A DNA stretch of 64,000 nucleotides, taken from contig CAZSBB010000013.1 of the NCBI GenBank assembly GCA_964605235.1, forward strand, positions 1 through 64,000. Direction: 5' to 3'. Numbering within the stretch: the stretch's first letter is position 1; each line of letters begins with the position of its first letter. The DNA comes from CAZSBB01 sp964605235. GTDB lineage: Bacteria; Planctomycetota; Phycisphaerae; Phycisphaerales; Phycisphaeraceae. Of this stretch, positions 1-7,061 are shown piece after piece. The notes under the pieces are model-generated. The model did not search any database and was not told the DNA's origin. It worked only from the letters and a program-made list of their open reading frames with translations. Both the position numbers and the translations under genes were made by a program.

Positions 1-264
1 GGCAACTGCGACAACGACAACAACAGCGGCCACGGCAGCAACGGAAACAACAACAGCAATCAGGGCGGCGGCAGCTGCGACAACGACAACAACAGCAACC
101 AGGGCAACAACAACAACAACAACAACAACAACGGTAACAATGGCAATGGAAACGGGAACGGCAATGGCAACGGGAACGGCAATGGCAACGGGAACGGGAA
201 TGGCAACGGGAACGGGAATGGCAACGGGAACGGGAATGGCAACGGCAACGGACGCGGCCGCTGA
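1..264 (+). CDS. C-terminal end of a protein with a long Asn/Gly repeat tail (5' partial)
   Basis: Frame 1 is open from the window edge to a TGA at 262-264, so this is the 3' end of a gene that starts outside. The 87 visible residues are almost entirely Asn, Gly, Ser, Asp and Gln, with two Cys, a run of nine Asn, then an alternating Asn-Gly tract ending in Gly-Arg-Gly-Arg. The DNA from about 130 to 255 is an imperfect tandem repeat with an 18-bp unit (GGCAACGGGAACGGSAAT). No domain can be named from this piece. The tail is probably a disordered surface or linker segment. The intrinsic terminator 42 bases downstream supports this strand and this stop. A minus-strand Pro/Leu/Phe reading of the same DNA is an antisense shadow. 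Confidence 0.7.
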   Translation, partial: GNCDNDNNSGHGSNGNNNSNQGGGSCDNDNNSNQGNNNNNNNNNGNNGNGNGNGNGNGNGNGNGNGNGNGNGNGNGNGNGNGNGRGR

Positions 265-305
265 ACCAGTTCACAACGCATGCATCAATTCAACCGCCTG
301 ACTCT

Positions 306-344
306 CAGGGCTGCACGCGCAAGGGTGTGCAGCCCTGCTTTTTT
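306..344 (+). terminator. Rho-independent terminator
   Basis: A perfect 11-bp inverted repeat, CAGGGCTGCAC (306-316) and GTGCAGCCCTG (327-337), with a 10-nt loop is followed by CTTTTTT. It sits 42 nt after the stop of the Asn/Gly-rich gene and ends that transcript. It also separates it from the convergent minus-strand gene whose stop is at 396. Confidence 0.9.
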
Positions 345-395
345 GCGCAGGTCACTCCCCGTCCGAAAGGTATGGCGCACCACTCGCCACAACCC

Positions 396-1331
396 CTATT
401 GCAACGGCGGCTGGTCATCAAATGACTTGGGCGGCGTCTCCTCCGAACCGCTCCCGGAATCACCTGCGGAACCCTTCCCCTCCTCCGCAGTCGGCGGCGG
501 CGTCTCCGCATCGTCGGCTGAACGCGCCACCCCCTCCGGCCCATCGCTCTTGGGCTCGTTGTAATACGGGTTGCGCCCATCCAGCGTCGCCCCATCCCCC
601 GGCCCCCCCGGCCCCCCCGGAATCCCCGGAACCGCATTCTGCAAATCCTCCGGCCGCAGCGTCAGCGTCGGATTCTTCGGCTGCAGCTGCGCGAGTTGCT
701 GCCGCCGGTTGGCGATCAAGCGCTTCTGGAATTCCTGATACGTGTTGCGGAAAGCGTCAAGCATGCGCGGCACTTGCGGCGCCGCCACGAATACCCGCCG
801 CGTCACCGCCGAGCGCGGGAAGAAGTTGGCGATGAAGTCAAAACAGAACTCACACGCCGAGTGGCTGACCATTACGCTGTTGGCGTAGTCACCGCCCAGC
901 CGATCGTCGGGCAGCTTCAGTTCGTCATACACATCTTCAATGCTCGGCCGCGGCGCGCCGGGCTCAGGCTTGGGCGGCTTGGGCAGTTCGGGAATCTTGC
1001 CGAAGCGGTCCTCGAAGCGTGTGATGTTCTGCTCCATCGCATTGATCATCTGCGGAAAGATGGCGTGCGGCATGACCACGCGGGCGACGATCTGGTGCGG
1101 CCGCTGCATCCGCAGCACGAAATCGATGATGAACTCGGTGCCGCCCATGAGCACAATCGCACCGGTGCTGAACACCCCGCTGGCGATTTCCTCGGGCACG
1201 CGCGCCGAAAGCTGGCTGTGGCGCACCTGGCCCCGGATCAAACCATCGTCTTCATTCTTCTCCGAGCCGGGTTGATTAGACTGCGGCTGATCATCGGGCG
1301 CGGTGGGTTGTTCGTCGTCGTGGGGGCTCAT
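396..1331 (-). CDS. Protein with two tandem DUF3467-like domains
   Basis: 311 residues, starting at the ATG at 1331, which has AAGGAT about 12 nt upstream; a longer reading from 1454 only adds low-complexity sequence. Residues about 52-112 match the DUF3467 pattern (phage-like small-domain family of unknown function): a G-T-E-F-I-I-D-F core, then R-V-V-M-P-H, and an F-E-D-R-F-G-K-I-P-E end. Residues about 148-205 repeat the same layout (V-S-H-S-A-C-E-F-C-F-D-F, then R-R-V-F-V-A-A-P). The last 90 residues are Pro/Gly/Glu-rich with a short collagen-like stretch and look disordered. DUF3467 proteins usually carry one domain in about 100 residues, so the tandem copy and the long tail are unusual. 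No signal peptide or membrane segment is visible, so it is probably cytosolic. Function unknown. Confidence 0.75.
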   Translation of the reverse strand: MSPHDDEQPTAPDDQPQSNQPGSEKNEDDGLIRGQVRHSQLSARVPEEIASGVFSTGAIVLMGGTEFIIDFVLRMQRPHQIVARVVMPHAIFPQMINAMEQNITRFEDRFGKIPELPKPPKPEPGAPRPSIEDVYDELKLPDDRLGGDYANSVMVSHSACEFCFDFIANFFPRSAVTRRVFVAAPQVPRMLDAFRNTYQEFQKRLIANRRQQLAQLQPKNPTLTLRPEDLQNAVPGIPGGPGGPGDGATLDGRNPYYNEPKSDGPEGVARSADDAETPPPTAEEGKGSAGDSGSGSEETPPKSFDDQPPLQ

Positions 1332-1487
1332 GGGTATGGGTAATCCTTGGGAAAAACTCGGCTTTCCGGACGGGCACCTGTGTCGCCGAACGTCTGGGCG
1401 AGCCGACGGGACAGGGGATGTCCCACGTACAGAGGCTACCGCACCGGGCAGCATCCCACAAACGCCTCATCGCCCCGTCAAACCATG

Positions 1488-2420
1488 CTATACCTGCAGG
1501 TCGGGCGACGGTCGGCTGGGGAGGGCTGCTTGAGCACTGCGGCAGGCGCGGGCAATCACTTGCTCCAGGTCCACCTGGGGCGGGCCAAAGCATTCGAGCA
1601 TCCGCGTCGCATCCGCCCACACCGAAGCCTCGCGTCCGCCCTGCGCGCGCGTAAAGCTCACCGCTTCGGCGGGCAGTTGCAGTTCCCGCGCGATGCGCCG
1701 CGCCAGCTCGCGCACGGTCCAGATGCGCGGATGCACCACATGCACGGCCGGGGGCATCTGCTCCAGGCGTTCCCCCGCGTCGGCGGTGCAGCGCACGAAG
1801 TCTTCCAGAGCGATCACCTGCACGCATTCATCCGGGTTGGCGCCCAGGCTGTTGCCGGCGAGCAATTGCTGGGCGCAATGCCGCACCACGCCGGCGGTCG
1901 CGCTGTTGGAGCGACAGTAGCGCAGATGCACCGCCCGGCCCCCCGCCTGCCGACACAGGAAATCCATCAGCAGTTCCTGCGCAATACGGCTCAAACCATA
2001 ATCCGTATCCGGCCGAGGCGAATCGCTCTCCACGCTCGGGCGATCCCCGCGCGCCCCGTACAGCGAAATGGTTGAGCCATTGACGATGCCCGCCTGGCCG
2101 GCATACCGGGCGACCACCTTCCCCACCGCGTCATAGTTGAGCGCGAAGATTTCCGGCATCTGCCCGATCGCACTGATATGCCGCCGATCCCACACCTGCA
2201 GGAACAGCACATCCACCTCCGGCAGGCGGGCGGGGTCCTGGCGCGTCAGGTCATATGGATGCACCGTCACGCCGGCGCTGGTTAGTTGCTGCGCTTTGCC
2301 GGGGTCGCCAAAGCGGGCGGCGCCGTGCACCTCCCAGCCGCGTGCGCGCAGTTCCAGACACAACGGCAAGCCCACCATGCCCGACGCGCCCAGAACCAAT
2401 GCTTTACGCGGCGCCGCCAT
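1488..2420 (-). CDS. NAD(P)-dependent epimerase/dehydratase-like protein (extended SDR)
   Basis: 310 residues, normal length for an extended short-chain dehydrogenase. The N-terminus has the Rossmann nucleotide motif G11-A-S-G-M-V-G17. A Ser/Thr stretch (residues 115-119) is followed by the active-site region at Y141-G-L-S-R145. The usual catalytic pair is Tyr-x3-Lys, and here Lys is Arg, which could weaken or change catalysis. Substrates of this family are usually nucleotide sugars or related small molecules; nothing here fixes the substrate. It lies 157 nt downstream of the start of the DUF3467 gene on the same strand, so it is not obviously in an operon with it. Confidence 0.75.
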   Translation of the reverse strand: MAAPRKALVLGASGMVGLPLCLELRARGWEVHGAARFGDPGKAQQLTSAGVTVHPYDLTRQDPARLPEVDVLFLQVWDRRHISAIGQMPEIFALNYDAVGKVVARYAGQAGIVNGSTISLYGARGDRPSVESDSPRPDTDYGLSRIAQELLMDFLCRQAGGRAVHLRYCRSNSATAGVVRHCAQQLLAGNSLGANPDECVQVIALEDFVRCTADAGERLEQMPPAVHVVHPRIWTVRELARRIARELQLPAEAVSFTRAQGGREASVWADATRMLECFGPPQVDLEQVIARACRSAQAALPSRPSPDLQV

Positions 2421-2511
2421 GCCTCAACTCCCTGGGGTACGCCCCGGCCTCAAGCGGATCATAACCGCAGACCGTCAGGCCCTTGGTCCACTGCGGCAGC
2501 GCCACCGGATT

Positions 2512-2607
2512 TCAGGATTTTCGTCCACCGAACAGGATGACCACCACGGCGAACAACGCCAGCACCGCAACGGTTCCGACAACGATCCAGACAGCGCCGA
2601 ACGCCAT
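2512..2607 (-). CDS. 31-residue single-span membrane miniprotein
   Basis: A short reading frame starts at the ATG at 2607 and stops at 2512. The product has a Met-Ala-Phe-Gly start, one hydrophobic span (about residues 5-26, rich in Val/Leu/Ala) and a G-G-R-K-S end, the layout of a small N-out/C-in membrane protein. A purine-rich GGGGATCAAC precedes the start. It is the only coding candidate in the 399-nt gap between purM and the epimerase gene. Short hydrophobic frames can arise by chance, so comparison with relatives is needed to be sure. Confidence 0.5.
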   Translation of the reverse strand: MAFGAVWIVVGTVAVLALFAVVVILFGGRKS

Positions 2608-2819
2608 GTTGATCCCCGTTTCCCGGCCGTGTAAGCCGATTTGAGCCCCCGCAGTTGTCATCACGCGTCGTCACGCCATGGATCGGCTGTGCCACAACCC
2701 GGGCCATGGAATCATTGCTCACCAGCTTAAAACCATATTCGTCGCCGCGCCAGTCAAATGACGCTGCGCCAGCCCAAATAGCCTGCTCGCCTGCCCCTGC
2801 AGGTTAACCGTTTTCAGGT
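2608..2819. other. Intergenic segment with no gene seen
   Basis: This is the rest of the 399-nt gap between purM and the epimerase gene. No supported coding frame, RNA gene or repeat family was seen. A weak imperfect hairpin (CGTTTTCAG with CTGAAACG) overlaps the purM stop codon but has no T tract, so it is not called as a terminator. Confidence 0.4.
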
Positions 2820-3899
2820 TCAGCTGAAACGAACCTGCCCCGTCCCGGCTTCGATGCGCCCGATCACCTGCGCGGTTTCACCCGCCTTGCCGAACTGCTC
2901 CAGCAGCGAATCCACAAACCACGGGCGGGCGACCACGATGTAGCCGATGCCCATGTTGAAGACCTTGAGCATTTCCTCGTCGTCCACATTGCCCTGCTGC
3001 TGCAGAAAACTGAACACCGCCGGCGGCGTCCAACTGTTGCGGTCCAGCACCGCGTCAACATCGGGCTCCAGCACGCGCGGCACATTGCCCGGCAAACCGC
3101 CGCCGGTGATGTGCGCCATCGCGGTGATCGGCTGCTTGACCTTGTAATGCCGCAGGGCGCCGACAATCGCCTTGGCGTAAATCCGCGTGGGCGTCAGCAG
3201 CACTTCGCCCAGCACGCGCTGGCTGTCGAGCTCCGGATAGATGCGGTCGAGCTTGAGCTTGCGCTGCTTGACGATGGCGCGCACCAGCGAGTAGCCGTTG
3301 GAATGCACGCCCGTGCTGGACAGGCCGATGATGACATCGCCCTTCTCGGCGCGCGAGCCGTCGACCACGCGCTTGAGCTCACTCACGCCCACGGCAAAGC
3401 CCGCCAGGTCGAAATCATCCTTGGCGTACAAGTCCGGCAGCTCCGCCGTCTCGCCGCCCAGCAGGGCGCAGTCCGCCAGCAGGCAACCGTCGGCGACGCC
3501 CTTGACGATCTGCTCGATGCGTTCGGGAATGACCTTGTGAATCCCGATGTAATCCAGGAACAGCAGCGGTTCGCCGCCCTGGACGATCAGGTCGTTGACA
3601 TTCATCGCCACGCAGTCCTGGCCGACGGTGTCCCAGATGCCCATCTCGACGGCGAGCTTGACCTTGGAGCCCACGCCGTCGGTGCAACTGATGAGGACAG
3701 GGTCGCGGTAATTGCGGGCAAAGAGCTTCTCGTTGTAGTCCAGGCGCAGCAGCCCGGCGAACGAGCCATACTTGCCCAGCACGCGCGGGCCATAGGTCTT
3801 GCGCATGTGGCCTTGGATGCGATCAACCACGGCATCGCCGGCGTCGATATCCACGCCGGAGTCCGCGTATGTCATGCGATTGGTGGACGCGTTGGTCAT
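2820..3899 (-). CDS. purM: Phosphoribosylformylglycinamidine cyclo-ligase (AIR synthase)
   Basis: 359 residues, normal family length. PurM closes the imidazole ring of formylglycinamidine ribonucleotide with ATP to give AIR, the fifth step of de novo purine synthesis in the cytosol. Recognisable landmarks are the N-terminal Y-A-D-S-G-V-D-I-D-A-G-D segment, the S-C-T-D-G-V-G-S-K-V-K-L block, the M-N-V-N-D-L-I-V-Q-G-G-E-P-L-F-L-D-Y block, L-G-G-E-T-A-E-L-P-D, G-L-S-S-T-G-V-H-S-N-G-Y-S-L-V-R, and a late A-H-I-T-G-G-G-L-P-G-N-V-P-R, all hallmarks of the PurM/AIRS fold. It is monocistronic here, divergent from ktrB across 86 nt. Confidence 0.96.
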   Translation of the reverse strand: MTNASTNRMTYADSGVDIDAGDAVVDRIQGHMRKTYGPRVLGKYGSFAGLLRLDYNEKLFARNYRDPVLISCTDGVGSKVKLAVEMGIWDTVGQDCVAMNVNDLIVQGGEPLLFLDYIGIHKVIPERIEQIVKGVADGCLLADCALLGGETAELPDLYAKDDFDLAGFAVGVSELKRVVDGSRAEKGDVIIGLSSTGVHSNGYSLVRAIVKQRKLKLDRIYPELDSQRVLGEVLLTPTRIYAKAIVGALRHYKVKQPITAMAHITGGGLPGNVPRVLEPDVDAVLDRNSWTPPAVFSFLQQQGNVDDEEMLKVFNMGIGYIVVARPWFVDSLLEQFGKAGETAQVIGRIEAGTGQVRFS

Positions 3900-3985
3900 A
3901 GACGAGCAGTGTACCGCAAGGGGGATGCGCCAGCACGCCCAGTCGCTGTGCTGACGGGGACCGGCTCAGGCGATACCATCGTGCG

Positions 3986-5839
3986 GTGAGCGAGAAACAC
4001 CATGTCCATGACCTGCGCCGACGGGTGTCGGCCAACAACCTCAACCCGCCCCCGGTGGGTCGGCTGGATGTGCTGTTGCCCCGGCTGCTGGCGATCGGCA
4101 CGGCGGTGGGCGGCATCGCCGCGTCGTATGGCTTCGCCCACCCGCTGATAGATGTGCAACTGGCGGCTGCGCTGCAGGTGGCGCTGGTGACCCTGTATGT
4201 GCTGGATGTCTGGGTGGGGGCGCGCTTCGGCCGGCTGGCGGTCATTGATCGCAAACCCGGTTGGCCGGAGGTCTGTCTGCACGGCAGTGCCGCCCTGGGC
4301 GTGATGCTGTGGCTGCTGGATGTCGAAGCCGGCTGGACCGCCTTTGAACTGATCGTCGTCGCCCTGCTGCTGCGGGTGCTGTGGCAACTGAATGTGGTGA
4401 TCGCCCGGCGGATCAGTCGGCCCGGCCTCTTGCTGCCGGTGGGCTTTGCGGTGCTGATCTTCGCGGGCACGGCTTTGCTCAAGCTGCCGCTGGCGCTGGC
4501 GCCGGGCCGGCAGATCAGTTGGCTCGATGCTTTCTTCACCATCACCAGCGCGGTGTGCGTGACCGGCCTGGTGGTGCACAACACCGCCACGCATTTTTCG
4601 CCCTTCGGTCATTTCATCATCGGGCTGTTCATCCAGCTCGGCGGGCTGGGCATCGTGACCTTCGGCTCGGTGGTGGCGATGCTGCTGGGTTCAAAACTCT
4701 CCTTGCGCGAAAACCTGGACCTGAGCGAAGCGCTCAACGATCAGCCGCTGGGGCAGATTCGCCGGCTGATTGTTTTCGTGGTGCTGACCACGCTGGGGTT
4801 TGAACTGCTCGGGGCGGCCGTGATGCTGCCGCTGTGGCATGGCGACCTGAGCTTCGAGCAGCGCGCGGGGCTGAGCCTGTTCCATGCCGTCAGCGCCTAC
4901 TGCAACGCCGGCTTCGACCTGACCGGCTCGAGCATGGTGCCCTACCGCTACCACTTCCTGGCGCATGGCGTCATCGCCCCGCTGCTGGTGATCGGCGGGC
5001 TGGGCTATCCAGTAATGGACAACCTCGTCCGTGTGGCGAGCTGGCGCTGGCGGCAATGGCGCGCGCAGCGCACCGGCGAACGCCTGCGCGACCAGCCGAC
5101 GCTGGCAGCGCGACAACTGACGCTGCACACGCGCCTGGCGCTGACCACCACCGCCGGGCTGTATCTCGCCGGCATGCTGCTGCTGCTGGCGGGACAGCTT
5201 TCGCCGTGGGTGCTGGATCAGATGCAATTGAACGTGACCGCCAACCGCGCCGCCCCGGCGGCCCCGACCGCCACGTCGCTGGTGGGCATGTGGTGCGACG
5301 CCAGCTTCATGTCGCTGACCGCCCGCACCGCCGGCTTCAACACCATGCCCATGGATGAAATCCGTCCCGCCGGCGTGCTGACTCTCGTCGGACTCATGCT
5401 CGTAGGCGGCTCCCCCGGCGGCACGGCCGGCGGCATGCGCACCACCACCCTCGCCATCCTGCTGCTGAGCGTGATCGCCACCGTCCGCAAACTCACCAAC
5501 CCCGAAGCCTTCGGCCGACGCATCGATGACATCCTCGTCCGCAAGGCGGCGGTCCTCGCAGCGCTCTACCTGGGCACCGTCGGCGTCGCCACGCTGCTGC
5601 TGTGTTTCAGCGAACCATTCCCCCTGCAGAAGCTGCTGTTTGAAGCCACCAGCGCGGTGACCGTCACCGGCCTGTCGCTGGGCATCACCGGCGACCTGAC
5701 CAGCTTCGGCAAAGGGGTGCTCATCGTCGCCATGTTCCTGGGCCGCGTGGGCCCCCTGGCGGTGCTCACCAGCCTGACCTTCGGACGTTGGCGCCCCCGC
5801 CCCGGCACCCTGCCGCGCGAGGACGTGATGTTGACGTGA
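3986..5839 (+). CDS. ktrB: TrkH/KtrB-family potassium uptake membrane subunit
   Basis: 617 residues from a GTG start; no strong ribosome site is visible. This is the ion-conducting subunit of a K+ uptake system. The four filter-like repeats of the family are visible: T-S-A-V-C-V-T-G-L (about 187-195), S-A-Y-C-N-A-G-F-D-L (303-312), T-A-R-T-A-G-F-N-T (near 440) and T-S-A-V-T-V-T-G-L (near 550), each with the key Gly. A flexible G-G-S-P-G-G-T-A-G-G-M-R loop follows filter three. Typical KtrB is about 450 residues; here roughly 145 extra N-terminal residues carry about four more predicted membrane spans, a long form known in some bacteria. The partner ktrA follows, separated by an inverted-repeat element. 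Confidence 0.9.
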   Translation: MSEKHHVHDLRRRVSANNLNPPPVGRLDVLLPRLLAIGTAVGGIAASYGFAHPLIDVQLAAALQVALVTLYVLDVWVGARFGRLAVIDRKPGWPEVCLHGSAALGVMLWLLDVEAGWTAFELIVVALLLRVLWQLNVVIARRISRPGLLLPVGFAVLIFAGTALLKLPLALAPGRQISWLDAFFTITSAVCVTGLVVHNTATHFSPFGHFIIGLFIQLGGLGIVTFGSVVAMLLGSKLSLRENLDLSEALNDQPLGQIRRLIVFVVLTTLGFELLGAAVMLPLWHGDLSFEQRAGLSLFHAVSAYCNAGFDLTGSSMVPYRYHFLAHGVIAPLLVIGGLGYPVMDNLVRVASWRWRQWRAQRTGERLRDQPTLAARQLTLHTRLALTTTAGLYLAGMLLLLAGQLSPWVLDQMQLNVTANRAAPAAPTATSLVGMWCDASFMSLTARTAGFNTMPMDEIRPAGVLTLVGLMLVGGSPGGTAGGMRTTTLAILLLSVIATVRKLTNPEAFGRRIDDILVRKAAVLAALYLGTVGVATLLLCFSEPFPLQKLLFEATSAVTVTGLSLGITGDLTSFGKGVLIVAMFLGRVGPLAVLTSLTFGRWRPRPGTLPREDVMLT

Positions 5840-5846
5840 AGACAAT

Positions 5847-5970
5847 TTCAACACCGAGACACAGAGACACAGAGAACGCAGAGGAAACACCGAGCAATAT
5901 TCATGCTGATTGTTTTGCGCTGCTTCACTCTGTGACTCCTGCTCTGTGCCCTCTGTGCCTCGGTGGTGAA
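5847..5970. repeat. Dispersed intergenic inverted-repeat element, family A (copy 1)
   Basis: The left arm reads roughly TTCAACACCGAGACACAGAG and the right arm CTCTGTGCCTCGGTGGTGAA, forming a long imperfect hairpin that fills the gap between ktrB and ktrA. A second, diverged member lies at 42309-42413. I recall very similar ACCGAGGCACAGAG sequences scattered between genes in planctomycetes and other environmental bacteria. No coding frame is credible inside it. Confidence 0.75.
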
Positions 5971-5995
5971 CTGTTTACTGCGGAAAGGAAACGCC

Positions 5996-6670
5996 ATGCA
6001 GCGCATCGCGGTGATTGGTCTGGGACGCTTCGGCGCCCGGCTGGCGGGGAATCTCGCCCAAGCCGGCTGCGAAGTCATCGCCATTGACAAGGACATACTG
6101 CTGGTCGAGACCATCCGCGATGACGTGACGCTGGCGATCGCCCTGGACGCCACCGATGAGCAGGCCCTGCGCGCCCATGGGCTGGATCGCGTGGACGCGG
6201 TGGTGGTCGGCATCGGCGACAACTTTGAAGCCACCGCCTTGAGCACCGTATTGCTCAAGCAGTTGGGCGTGCCCTACATCATCAGCCGGGCGATGACCCG
6301 CACGGCCGCGCAGATTCTCACCCGCATCGGCGCTGATGCGGTGGTGAGCCCGGAGGATGAGTCGGCCGACCGCTGGACGCACAAACTGCTGCACCCGGAT
6401 TTCCTCAGCCAGTTCAGCTTTGGCGAAGGCTACAGCGTGGTCGAGATGCGCACGCCGACCGGGTGGATCGGCAAAACGCTGATGGAACTGAACGTCCGCG
6501 CCCAGACCGGCCTGCTGGTGATTGCCGTCAAACAACCCCGCGCCACCGGCGAAGCAGTCACCACGCTGGTGCAACCGAACCAACCCCTGCACGCCGAGCA
6601 AATCCTCGTGCTGGCGGGCAAGGATGCCGACCTGGAGAAACTGTCGAGCAACGGCGGGAAGTCGGGGTGA
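5996..6670 (+). CDS. ktrA: TrkA/KtrA-family regulatory subunit of K+ uptake (RCK protein)
   Basis: 224 residues. The ATG at 5996 is chosen because AAAGGAA lies 5 nt upstream and the Rossmann motif G-L-G-R-F-G (residues 8-13) starts where RCK proteins normally begin; an upstream start at 5963 would add residues encoded in the repeat. Residues 1-120 form an RCK-N nucleotide-binding domain (a D-K-D motif ends beta-2, and a D-A-T-D motif follows). Residues 140-215 form an RCK-C domain. The cytosolic ring of this protein gates the KtrB pore in response to ATP/ADP or NAD. Co-directional with ktrB at 156 nt, with an inverted repeat between them that could uncouple their expression. Confidence 0.92.
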   Translation: MQRIAVIGLGRFGARLAGNLAQAGCEVIAIDKDILLVETIRDDVTLAIALDATDEQALRAHGLDRVDAVVVGIGDNFEATALSTVLLKQLGVPYIISRAMTRTAAQILTRIGADAVVSPEDESADRWTHKLLHPDFLSQFSFGEGYSVVEMRTPTGWIGKTLMELNVRAQTGLLVIAVKQPRATGEAVTTLVQPNQPLHAEQILVLAGKDADLEKLSSNGGKSG

Positions 6671-6722
6671 GGCGCGGGTGACGCGCGGCATGAGGTGCGC
6701 GGTGGGGTTGCGGGTGGGGTGG

Positions 6723-6762
6723 TTTTTTGCCACGGATGAACACGGATAAATACGGATGAAGA
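6723..6762 (+). repeat. Dispersed CACGGATGAACACGGAT element, family B (copy 1)
   Basis: TTTTGCCACGGATGAACACG is followed by two more ACGGAT units. The block 6724-6761 matches 60103-60140 at all but one base. Both copies lie downstream of a stop codon on the same strand (53 nt after ktrA, 17 nt after the GH20-like gene). Similar elements are, from memory, widespread between genes in planctomycetes and Verrucomicrobia. Confidence 0.8.
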
Positions 6763-6771
6763 GATGGGGAC

Positions 6772-6818
6772 GGGATGGGATGAGATGGGATGGGATGAGA
6801 TGGGATGAGATGGGATGG
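6772..6818. repeat. Tandem pentamer tract (GATGG/GATGA)
   Basis: About nine consecutive 5-base units alternate between GATGG and GATGA with a 10- to 15-base super-period. It directly follows the family B element. The tract looks like slippage-prone simple-sequence DNA and may vary in length between strains. Confidence 0.8.
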
Positions 6819-7061
6819 TGAATGGGGATGGTGGGAGTGATGTCATGTCAACTGTTTGGGGCGGCGGCAGGACATAAGCAACGGGGATAACTGGGTTCGG
6901 ACATGTCACCGTCGGGTCATGTGGCAAGGATGACAGCGCGGGGATGTGCAGCAGGTTATTGCGTTGTACCTGCTTGATGTCACGGGCAGCTCTGGCCGAG
7001 TTGGCCACTGAGAGTGCTTGAAATGTGTTGGTTGCGGATTGCGAGAACACCACCCGCGCAC

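Larger units (their letters stand above)
6671..7061. other. Non-coding gap holding two repeats and no gene
   Basis: The 391 nt between ktrA and the GH20-like gene contain the family B repeat at 6723-6762 and a tandem GATGG/GATGA tract at 6772-6818. The remainder (6820-7061) shows no coding frame with support, no terminator with a T tract and no RNA gene that I can recognise. Confidence 0.5.

Noticed and set aside
4691..5890. Minus-strand open frame of 399 codons opposite ktrB
   Set aside because: Gln/His/Gly-rich translation, shadow of the potassium transporter gene.
6772..6818. Possible CRISPR repeats
   Set aside because: The 5-base units have no spacers and no cas genes are nearby.
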